Assembly: GCA_938041705.1 (NCBI GenBank)
Contig: CALISP010000112.1
Span: forward strand, 1-14,983
Source: an uncultured Cocleimonas sp.
Lineage (GTDB): Bacteria; Pseudomonadota; Gammaproteobacteria; Thiotrichales; Thiotrichaceae
Direction: 5' to 3'
Length of the DNA stretch: 14,983 nt
Below, one piece after another: positions 6,973 to 12,872 of the stretch. Within the stretch, counting starts at the first letter, position 1, and each line of letters starts with the position of its first letter. Made by a program: the position numbers and the translations under genes. The notes under the pieces are model-generated. The model was not told the DNA's origin, made no database searches, and saw only the letters and a list, made by a program, of their open reading frames with translations.

Positions 6973-7395
6973 TTATTGAGTAGTAACTGGTTCAGTCATC
7001 CAGCTAATTTTCTTTGCGCCCGCTCTTTGTGCTGCAAGCATGGCTTGCGTAACATGGGTATGAATTGCATTGCCATCGGCTCGAATATAAACAGGTCGGT
7101 TTCCCGTCTCGCCCAGTTGTCCTTGCATTTGCTGGGTTAATTCAGCGGTGCTGATAATTATTTCAGCATTGCCTAAACTGATATCACCATTTTCACGGAT
7201 GACTATAAATAGTGGTGGTTGATTGTTATCGCTTTCTAATAGATCAGCATCAGCGTTTGGCATGTTTACATTAACGCCAGATTGCATCATTGGCGCAGTT
7301 ACCATAAAAATAACGAGCAGCACTAACATTACATCAATATAAGGTACGACGTTCATTTCAGCCATTGCGCGGCGTTTTCTATTTCGACGAGACAT
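6973..7395 (-). CDS. tolR: Tol-Pal system protein TolR (ExbD family)
   Basis: Inner-membrane component that forms the proton channel with TolQ and whose periplasmic domain binds peptidoglycan. The 140-residue protein has a short basic cytoplasmic N-terminus (SRRNRKRRAMAEMNVVPYID), one membrane segment at about 18-38, and a periplasmic ExbD/TolR domain for the rest. Asp21 in VVPYIDVMLVLLVIFMV corresponds to the essential proton-carrying Asp23 of E. coli TolR. The domain includes the YIRADGNAIHTHVTQAMLAAQRAG helix region typical of the family. It starts two bases after the tolQ stop, with AAGGACAAGG upstream as ribosome site. Confidence 0.96.
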   Translation of the reverse strand: MSRRNRKRRAMAEMNVVPYIDVMLVLLVIFMVTAPMMQSGVNVNMPNADADLLESDNNQPPLFIVIRENGDISLGNAEIIISTAELTQQMQGQLGETGNRPVYIRADGNAIHTHVTQAMLAAQRAGAKKISWMTEPVTTQ

Positions 7396-7397
7396 GT

Positions 7398-8084
7398 TTA
7401 AGCCTTGTCCTTAGTAAGAATCGCTTGGCGTTCAAGTAAGGTGGTGAATTCTTCTCGAAAGTTCTCATATCTAATTGCAATGCGATCAACTTTGTCACTA
7501 AAACGGTTGTAAGCGATAACTGCAGGGATTGCAGCGAATAAACCAATAGCGGTCGCGATTAATGCTTCAGCGATTCCTGGTGCCACTACCGCAAGTGTGG
7601 CTTGCTTCATTTCGCTTAAAGAAATAAACGAATTCATAATGCCCCAAACTGTTCCAAATAAACCAATATATGGACTGGTTGAGCCGACTGTAGCAAGGAA
7701 TGATAAATTTTGTTCAAGCTTATCCATTTCACGTGTTTCAGCGACACGCATGGCTCTTTGGGCGGTATCAGTCACTGGTAAAAGTCTTGGGATTGCACCT
7801 TTGTTTAGACGGGCATACTCATGATATCCATTAAAGAATATTGCTGCCATACCCTCTCGGTCAGTTCTATTAGCGAGATCACCATAAAGTTTATTTAGAG
7901 AAATCCCGCTCCAAAACCGGTCTTCGAAAATCTCTAGTTTTTTCTCTGCTTTGCGGAGCTGATTTCTTTTAATGAACATTAAGGTCCAAGACGCAAGAGA
8001 AGCTAATACAAGAATTACCATGACTGCCTTAACGATAAGGCTAGCATCCATGATGAGCTTTAGAATAGTTTGATCAAATGTCAT
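7398..8084 (-). CDS. tolQ: Tol-Pal system protein TolQ (MotA/TolQ/ExbB proton channel)
   Basis: Inner-membrane channel subunit that, with TolR, converts the proton gradient into movement of TolA. The 228-residue protein has three membrane segments at about 15-38, 130-155 and 165-193, and a large cytoplasmic loop between the first two. The signature GSTSPYIGLFGTVWGIMNSF (residues 134-153) and the third segment with AEALIATAIGLFAAIPAVIAYN are diagnostic of TolQ/ExbB. The length equals that of E. coli TolQ (230) within a few residues. The start overlaps the ybgC stop by four bases (ATGA) and has AAGGAA nine bases upstream. Confidence 0.96.
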   Translation of the reverse strand: MTFDQTILKLIMDASLIVKAVMVILVLASLASWTLMFIKRNQLRKAEKKLEIFEDRFWSGISLNKLYGDLANRTDREGMAAIFFNGYHEYARLNKGAIPRLLPVTDTAQRAMRVAETREMDKLEQNLSFLATVGSTSPYIGLFGTVWGIMNSFISLSEMKQATLAVVAPGIAEALIATAIGLFAAIPAVIAYNRFSDKVDRIAIRYENFREEFTTLLERQAILTKDKA

Positions 8085-8578
8085 TTGATATTTTCCTTAT
8101 TAATCTTCTCTAATAAAAAGCTTGGTAAGCGTTTTGGCTTAAGTTTTACTGAATCTACAACAACGACAGTTACATTGCCTTCTGCCAATACCACATGATC
8201 CCCATGTTTGCTTTTCTCTTCATTTTTTGAGGTTCGAAGTACCTGTTGTTTAAAAACAACACTCGTCTTGCCCAATTCTCTGATGTCTGCAGTTATAAAA
8301 AGTTCATCGTTAAATAATGCAGGCTTCAAATATTCGCAGTCCAAAGCGCGAACAACAAAGATTACTTGCTGCTCAGAGACTAGTTTATCCTGCTCAAAAC
8401 CTAAGGTGCGCAACCACTCAGTTCTTGCGCGCTCAAAATAATTAATATAGTTGGAATGATAAACAACTCCACCAGCATCAGTATCTTCATAATAAACACG
8501 AACTGAAAGGCTAAAGTTAGTGCTGTTTGATGGTGGGCCTTTAGAGGAAAAGAGAGGTGTGTTCTGTTGATCTGTCAT
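8081..8578 (-). CDS. ybgC: Tol-associated acyl-CoA thioesterase YbgC
   Basis: Hotdog-fold thioesterase that hydrolyses short-chain or other acyl-CoA esters; it is conserved as the first gene of the tol-pal operon, and links to phospholipid-synthesis enzymes have been reported in E. coli. The 165-residue protein has the 4HBT signature VRVYYEDTDAGGVVYHSNYINYFERARTEWLR. Y30, D34 and H41 match Y14, D18 and H25 of E. coli YbgC. It is about 30 residues longer than E. coli YbgC, partly through a Ser/Pro/Asn-rich N-terminus ahead of the conserved core. No in-frame ATG, GTG or TTG lies between the chosen start and the signature. There is no Shine-Dalgarno site, and a CATAAT (- strand, 8582-8587) lies only three bases before the ATG, so the start or promoter assignment is not settled. 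Confidence 0.92.
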   Translation of the reverse strand: MTDQQNTPLFSSKGPPSNSTNFSLSVRVYYEDTDAGGVVYHSNYINYFERARTEWLRTLGFEQDKLVSEQQVIFVVRALDCEYLKPALFNDELFITADIRELGKTSVVFKQQVLRTSKNEEKSKHGDHVVLAEGNVTVVVVDSVKLKPKRLPSFLLEKINKENIK

Positions 8579-8614
8579 TGCATTATGCTAACACAATGTT
8601 GAGTAAAAAGTGCT

Positions 8615-8633
8615 CAAAAGTGGAGGGGTGTCT
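8615..8633 (-). repeat. Transcript-end element, copy 3 (after acyltransferase gene)
   Basis: The + strand reads CAAAAGTGGAGGGGTGTCT, two mismatches from consensus, with the G content kept. It lies 30 bases beyond the acyltransferase stop codon and only 36 bases before the ybgC start. It therefore separates the acyltransferase unit from the tol-pal operon, whose promoter must overlap or closely follow it. TTTAATA lies between the stop and the element. No convincing hairpin is present. Confidence 0.7.
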
Positions 8634-8663
8634 ATTAAACGGTACTTCAGATATTGATTATGA

Positions 8664-10121
8664 TTAATCCAACTTATCGGCTTTAGATAGGCGTTTTGCG
8701 ATACGTACCATGTGAGCTAACTCAGCTTCTAATTCTTGTCGTTTGGTTTCTAAATAGTTTCGCAGGTCTTTCTTGCGTAGAAACAAGAAAAAGACTTTAA
8801 GGTTGGCAATAGTACGTTGGTATTCGCCTTTTAAATTTAGTGCTAGGGCACTACCTAAAATAATTGAACTGAGATAAAATAACGACCAGTAGAAACCAAA
8901 ATGTGTATACACATAGTTGCATTGCCCTCCCCAGAAAATACCGAAAAACAACATGCCAAGCATCACCCATGTAGTGTCATGTTGGTCTACTTTCTTGGAG
9001 ACTTTATTGGTCAAGAATTGCGTTAAGAAGTAAGGAATGATGCTATTTAATATTCCCCACAATGCAATTGGAAAACCAATTAGCACGATTCCTAAAGTTC
9101 TTATTGTGTAAAGTGTTAATAGCAGTGGTTGATACGTTATTGCTAAGTGGTAGTTGCTAATGCCACAGGCTTGGCAAAGCCGCTCAAACACCCTTAGTTT
9201 ACTCATCAAACTTCGTATTTTTTCTGGCTCGTGTTGTTTTAAAAGATCTTGCAACTCAATTAATTGTTGGAGTGCTTGGAAGCGCTCACTTAATGTTTTT
9301 CTAGATTGATTGGTGACAGTTGGGTTTATTTTTTCTACTGCACTAGAGTTATCAATAGTAGCGTCGTTTTTAGTTTCTTCACCTTGTGTTTTACTAGTAC
9401 GTAATGAAAAGAATTGTTCTAACCGCTTAACAAGATCTAAATCTTGCCATGATTTTGTATTAAGGGTAACAGCTTCAATACCTTTTTGAACACGTTCAGT
9501 GATTAGATGTACTGAATCGTATTCATTGATACCCTCTGGTAAATTAAGGTCAATTGGTTTGCCATAGTGAACTAAGACTTCTGTTCGGGCTCTCTTCTGA
9601 CGGCTAAATGTCATACCAACTGGAATCACAACAGGAGCAATGCCGTTTTCTTGGATTGCGCCTAAAGCCATTCTTGCCGCGCCTGTTTTTATTTCTTGAA
9701 TGTAAGATTTTGAATGACTTTGACCTTCTGGAAAAATGACTAGAGTTTGATTTTCAGCTAGTAATTCATAACACCTTGCAAATGTATCTTGGTTTTTTGA
9801 AGTATCAGTTTGTTCGGTTTCTCGTCGATATATAGGTACAGTTCCAATCATCCGCAAAATAGGTTTTAAGAAAGGATTTTTGAAAAGACCATCACGTGCA
9901 AGGGCGCGAATATTTTTATCTGTTGAAGCTTGTAATACAGCTGCATCAATAAGTGCATTGACGTGATTAACGCAGAGAATGATACCTGTATTTTCTGGAA
10001 GAGAGTCTTCGTCTATTACTTCATAACTACGATAAAAAACTTTCATCGTTAATGCACAGAGTTTTTTCCAGAAGAAAATAAATGCTCTGCGTGATAAAGA
10101 GAGTTTTGGTGAACTTGGCAT
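8664..10121 (-). CDS. PlsC-type glycerolipid acyltransferase with C-terminal membrane region
   Basis: A 485-residue membrane protein with a PlsC/LPLAT acyltransferase domain in its N-terminal half. Motif I is N52-H-V-N-A-L-I-D59, motif II is GTVPIYRR (93-100), motif III is VIFPEG (128-133), and a later VVIPVG (164-169) is typical of motif IV. Motif I has five residues between His and Asp rather than the usual four of PlsC. That HX5D form is known to me from yeast Gpt2/Sct1-like glycerol-3-phosphate acyltransferases and their bacterial relatives. After a charged region (about 240-310) come hydrophobic segments at about 335-372, 386-405 and 410-430, then a basic coiled-coil-like tail. It probably acylates glycerol-3-phosphate or lysophosphatidate at the inner membrane; the acceptor is not shown by the sequence. 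It stands alone between ruvB and ybgC, with a transcript-end element on each side. Confidence 0.82.
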   Translation of the reverse strand: MPSSPKLSLSRRAFIFFWKKLCALTMKVFYRSYEVIDEDSLPENTGIILCVNHVNALIDAAVLQASTDKNIRALARDGLFKNPFLKPILRMIGTVPIYRRETEQTDTSKNQDTFARCYELLAENQTLVIFPEGQSHSKSYIQEIKTGAARMALGAIQENGIAPVVIPVGMTFSRQKRARTEVLVHYGKPIDLNLPEGINEYDSVHLITERVQKGIEAVTLNTKSWQDLDLVKRLEQFFSLRTSKTQGEETKNDATIDNSSAVEKINPTVTNQSRKTLSERFQALQQLIELQDLLKQHEPEKIRSLMSKLRVFERLCQACGISNYHLAITYQPLLLTLYTIRTLGIVLIGFPIALWGILNSIIPYFLTQFLTNKVSKKVDQHDTTWVMLGMLFFGIFWGGQCNYVYTHFGFYWSLFYLSSIILGSALALNLKGEYQRTIANLKVFFLFLRKKDLRNYLETKRQELEAELAHMVRIAKRLSKADKLD

Positions 10122-10179
10122 CCTGTAATAATAGCTTATGAATGAATCTATTTATTAGAAAACCCTAGCAAAGTTATGT

Positions 10180-10198
10180 CAAAAGTAGGGGGGTATCT
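10180..10198 (-). repeat. Transcript-end element, copy 4 (after ruvCAB operon)
   Basis: The + strand reads CAAAAGTAGGGGGGTATCT, one mismatch from consensus. It lies 15 bases beyond the ruvB stop codon on the - strand, and the intervening GTTTTAATT (10199-10207) is identical to that at copy 2. On the - strand CCCTA inside the element could pair with TAGGG about 18 bases on, followed by TTTTCT; this is only a five-pair stem with a long loop. Confidence 0.8.
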
Positions 10199-10213
10199 GT
10201 TTTAATTGAGTTT

Positions 10214-11275
10214 TTACTCACCATTTTGTAGATGTTTGGGTTGTTTGAGACCAAAATGCTGCCACGCATGACGAGTCGCTGTTCTCCCCCGAGGAGTACG
10301 CATTAAAAAACCTTGTTGGATTAAGAAGGGCTCGATGACATCTTCAATTGTGCCTCTTTCTTCACCAATGGCAGCCGCAATACTCTCAACACCTACAGGG
10401 CCACCATCGAACTTTTCCATAATCGCCAGAAGTACACGTCTATCCATGTTGTCGAAACCAAGATCATCGACATTTAACATATTGAGTGCAAGATCAGAAA
10501 TTTCTTTAGTTATTTTGCCGTCAGATTTCACTTGAGCGTAATCGCGAACACGACGGAGTAGGCGATTAGCAATTCGTGGTGTTCCGCGAGAGCGACGAGC
10601 AATTTCTTCAGCACCTTGACTATCAATGCTGACATTTAAAATTCCAGCTGCGCGAGTTACTATATGAGTTAAATCTGTAACATTATAGAATTCTAGTCTT
10701 TGTACAATGCCAAAACGATCACGCAAAGGTGAGGTAAGTAACCCTGCTCGTGTCGTCGCTCCCACTAATGTAAATGGAGGTAGATCGAGTTTAATTGATC
10801 GGGCCGCAGGGCCTTCACCAATCATAATATCTAATTGAAAATCTTCCATCGCTGGATATAAAATTTCTTCGATAACGGGGCTTAATCGATGAATTTCATC
10901 AACAAAAAGTACATCATTTTCTTCAAGATTAGTAAGTAAAGCAGCAAGATCACCCGCTTTTTCTAATACAGGGCCAGATGTTTGACGCAAGTTAGCGTTT
11001 AGTTCATTTGCAATGATATGTGAAAGTGTTGTTTTTCCTAACCCTGGCGGGCCAAAAATAAGTACATGATCTAATGCTTCGCCACGAGCTTTTGCGGCAG
11101 GTATAAAAATTTCCATCTGTTCTTTTACAGCTGGTTGTCCTACATAGTCTTTTAATGTTTGTGGACGAATTTTTTCTTCAACATCACGAATTGAGTCGTC
11201 TAAGCCTGCAACGGGAGATATTATTCGGTCACTATTGTAATCACTTCCTGAGCTATTGTCGTTGTAATCTATCAT
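10214..11275 (-). CDS. ruvB: Holliday junction branch migration helicase RuvB
   Basis: AAA+ motor that, loaded by RuvA, drives branch migration of Holliday junctions. The 353-residue protein has an N-terminal extension (about 1-20, Asp/Asn/Ser-rich), then the RuvB N-region ending in IRPQTLKDYVGQ. Walker A is GPPGLGKTT (75-83), Walker B is LFVDEIHRL (D126, E127), followed by the GATTRAGLL sensor region, SRGTPRIANRLLRRVRDYAQ in the lid, and a C-terminal winged helix with GGPVGVESIAAAIGEERGTIEDVIEPFLIQQGF. All catalytic elements are intact. It overlaps the ruvA stop by four bases (ATGA, 11272-11275), so translation is coupled. It is the last gene of the ruvCAB unit and is followed by transcript-end element copy 4. 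Confidence 0.97.
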   Translation of the reverse strand: MIDYNDNSSGSDYNSDRIISPVAGLDDSIRDVEEKIRPQTLKDYVGQPAVKEQMEIFIPAAKARGEALDHVLIFGPPGLGKTTLSHIIANELNANLRQTSGPVLEKAGDLAALLTNLEENDVLFVDEIHRLSPVIEEILYPAMEDFQLDIMIGEGPAARSIKLDLPPFTLVGATTRAGLLTSPLRDRFGIVQRLEFYNVTDLTHIVTRAAGILNVSIDSQGAEEIARRSRGTPRIANRLLRRVRDYAQVKSDGKITKEISDLALNMLNVDDLGFDNMDRRVLLAIMEKFDGGPVGVESIAAAIGEERGTIEDVIEPFLIQQGFLMRTPRGRTATRHAWQHFGLKQPKHLQNGE

Positions 11276-11868
11276 CCCAGACTCGCTTTAAGTGCCTTGC
11301 GAACAATTTCTTCTACAGATAAGCCGCCACTAGAATATTTAGCGACCATTTGGCTTGCTTGAGTAGGTTTGTAGCCCAATGCAAGCAGAGCCGCGATTGC
11401 TTCGTCTTCTAGATTTCGCATGATTGGAGCTGGAGCAAATCCATCTATTTGAGTTTGCTCTGACGGTTCTGGTAAGCGATCACGCATTTCTATTATGAGT
11501 CTTTCAGCGGTCTTTTTACCAACACCAGGTAATTTAGTTAATCCTGCAACATCATTATTATGAACGCGCTGGGAAAACTCATTGGCTGTCATACCGGAAA
11601 CAATAGCTAAGGCCATCTTAGGACCAACGCCATTTACCTTTAAGAGTATTCGAAATAGTGCGCGTTCTTCAATGGAGCTAAAAGCAAAAAGTGTATGTGC
11701 ATCTTCTCGCACTATTAAATGCGTGTAGAGAGTGACTTCGTTGTTTATCTCAGGTAGGTCAATAAAAGTAGTAAGGGATGCAATTAGTTCATAACCTACT
11801 CCACCAACATCAAGTAGCAAGTCAGGCGTTTGTTTATGGAGAAGAATGCCTCGTAGTAGTCCAATCAT
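11272..11868 (-). CDS. ruvA: Holliday junction branch migration protein RuvA
   Basis: Tetrameric protein that binds the four-way junction and loads RuvB. The 198-residue protein has an N-terminal OB fold (1-62, beginning MIGLLRGILLHK), two helix-hairpin-helix motifs with KVNGVGPKMALAIVSG (about 77-92) and KLPGVGKKTAERLIIEMRDRL (about 112-132), a flexible linker, and the C-terminal RuvB-binding three-helix domain (about 152-198, EDEAIAALLALGYKPTQASQMV). The length matches E. coli RuvA (203). The gene overlaps ruvC and ruvB by four bases each, forming a compact ruvC-ruvA-ruvB operon. Confidence 0.97.
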   Translation of the reverse strand: MIGLLRGILLHKQTPDLLLDVGGVGYELIASLTTFIDLPEINNEVTLYTHLIVREDAHTLFAFSSIEERALFRILLKVNGVGPKMALAIVSGMTANEFSQRVHNNDVAGLTKLPGVGKKTAERLIIEMRDRLPEPSEQTQIDGFAPAPIMRNLEDEAIAALLALGYKPTQASQMVAKYSSGGLSVEEIVRKALKASLG

Positions 11869-12362
11869 TTTAACAGAGCTTCCTGTAAACGTTGTTTAGT
11901 AGAGCCGACATGTGCGTGGCTTAATGCTATTGCAAGTCCATCGGCAGTATCAGATTGTAATTTCCCTGATAGATTCAAAAGTAATTTCACCATATGTTGC
12001 ACTTGAGACTTATCAGCATTGCCTTTACCAACGACTGCCTGTTTGATCTCTCTAGCGCTATATTCAAAAACAGGAACGTCTTGCATTACTGTTGCACAAA
12101 TAGCAGCTCCACGAGCTTGCCCTAGCTTTAGTGCAGATGACGGGTTATTAGAGAGAAAAACATCTTCAATCGCCATTTGTTGTGGTTGAAATTCGCGAAT
12201 GATTAGTTCAATTTCTTTATAGATTTTACCTAGACGTAATGGGAATGGATCATTTCCTAATCTTATGCAAGTACTGAAGATATGTTGGCTATAACGGCCA
12301 TCGCTTTCGATAATACCAATTCCGGTAATTCGTGAACCTGGGTCGATGCCAAGTATGCGCAT
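11865..12362 (-). CDS. ruvC: Crossover junction endodeoxyribonuclease RuvC
   Basis: Dimeric, Mg-dependent resolvase that cuts Holliday junctions symmetrically, working with RuvAB. The 165-residue protein carries the complete RNase-H-like catalytic set at the same positions as E. coli RuvC: D7 (ILGIDPGSRITG), E66 (AIEDVFLSNNPSSALKLGQARG), D138 and D141 (SDTADGLAIALSHAH). The start is supported by AAGGA seven bases upstream and by the ILGIDPG strand beginning at residue 3. It is the first gene of the ruv operon. The ribosome site lies in a small hairpin, described separately. I found no clear LexA-type palindrome upstream. Confidence 0.97.
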   Translation of the reverse strand: MRILGIDPGSRITGIGIIESDGRYSQHIFSTCIRLGNDPFPLRLGKIYKEIELIIREFQPQQMAIEDVFLSNNPSSALKLGQARGAAICATVMQDVPVFEYSAREIKQAVVGKGNADKSQVQHMVKLLLNLSGKLQSDTADGLAIALSHAHVGSTKQRLQEALLK

Positions 12363-12367
12363 AGTGG

Positions 12368-12382
12368 TCCTTTCGATAAGGA
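12368..12382 (-). promoter_or_regulatory. Hairpin covering the ruvC Shine-Dalgarno sequence
   Basis: Read on the - strand, TCCTT-ATCGA-AAGGA forms a perfect five-pair stem with a five-base loop. The AAGGA arm is the ruvC ribosome binding site, ending five bases before the ATG. The TCCTT arm could mask it in the mRNA. The stem is short and not GC-rich, so any effect may be weak or temperature-dependent. Confidence 0.35.
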
Positions 12383-12478
12383 TCGATAATTAAAAAGCGA
12401 ACAAAAAGGATACCATAGAAAACTCACTACGCACAGCTATTGTGAACCAATGTTTTTTAGATGGGTGTTAGTATTAAA

Positions 12479-12643
12479 TTAGATTTCAATCATTTCAAAA
12501 TCAGATTTTCCTACCCCGCAGTCTGGGCATTCCCAGTCTTCAGGAACATCTCCCCACTTTGTGCCTGGGGCAATACCATCTTCTGGCCACCCTTCTGCTT
12601 CGTCATAAACAAGGCCACATACTATGCATAAATATGATTTCAT
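12479..12643 (-). CDS. Rubredoxin
   Basis: A 54-residue protein with one Fe(Cys)4 site. The ligands are C6-I-V-C9-G and C39-P-D-C42-G, matching the CxxCG...CPxCG pattern, and the conserved core has GLVYDEAEGWPEDGIAPGTKWGDVPEDWECPDCGVGKSDFEM. Rubredoxins are small cytoplasmic one-electron carriers that serve alkane hydroxylases, NO or oxygen reductases, or other reductases; the partner cannot be told from this window. The length is typical for the family. The start ATG at 12643 is the only one that keeps the N-terminal strand, and its ribosome site is weak (GAG nine bases upstream). It is followed by ruvC on the same strand after 116 bases, and diverges from pilB. Confidence 0.95.
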   Translation of the reverse strand: MKSYLCIVCGLVYDEAEGWPEDGIAPGTKWGDVPEDWECPDCGVGKSDFEMIEI

Positions 12644-12791
12644 TTTTACTCGATATTAAAATAATGGATATTATTGATACTATCATAGTGATGTATTCAT
12701 CAAAAATATATGAGGTTGTCTATTGAAAATTTAATTCTTGGTAATTAATTTTGTAGTGCTGAATAAAATCTACCGATTATCTAGAGTCTCT

Positions 12792-12819
12792 TTGAAATTA
12801 TTAAGACTAATCGTAGAAT
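12792..12819 (+). promoter_or_regulatory. Candidate sigma-70 promoter for pilB-pilC
   Basis: TTGAAA (12792-12797) and TAGAAT (12814-12819) are separated by 16 bases, a reasonable sigma-70 match, ending 53 bases before the pilB start. The rest of the 229-base gap between rubredoxin and pilB is AT-rich; I see no gene or terminator in it. The rubredoxin promoter must also lie here on the other strand, but I could not pick it with confidence. Confidence 0.4.
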
Positions 12820-12872
12820 GTATGTTCGTCTAATAAAAACTAATAATAAAGACAGAGAGCTAATTATAAAAA

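Noticed and set aside
12452..12470. Possible fifth copy of the transcript-end element, just after the rubredoxin stop
   Set aside because: Only the core TAGnnGGGTGT agrees (9 of 19 positions), although the place and orientation fit and ATTAAATTA follows. Too weak to count without other copies from the genome.
12363..12478. LexA (SOS) operator upstream of ruvC
   Set aside because: Searched for CTGT-N8-ACAG; found only unrelated pieces such as CACAGC and AGCTGT, with no proper palindrome.
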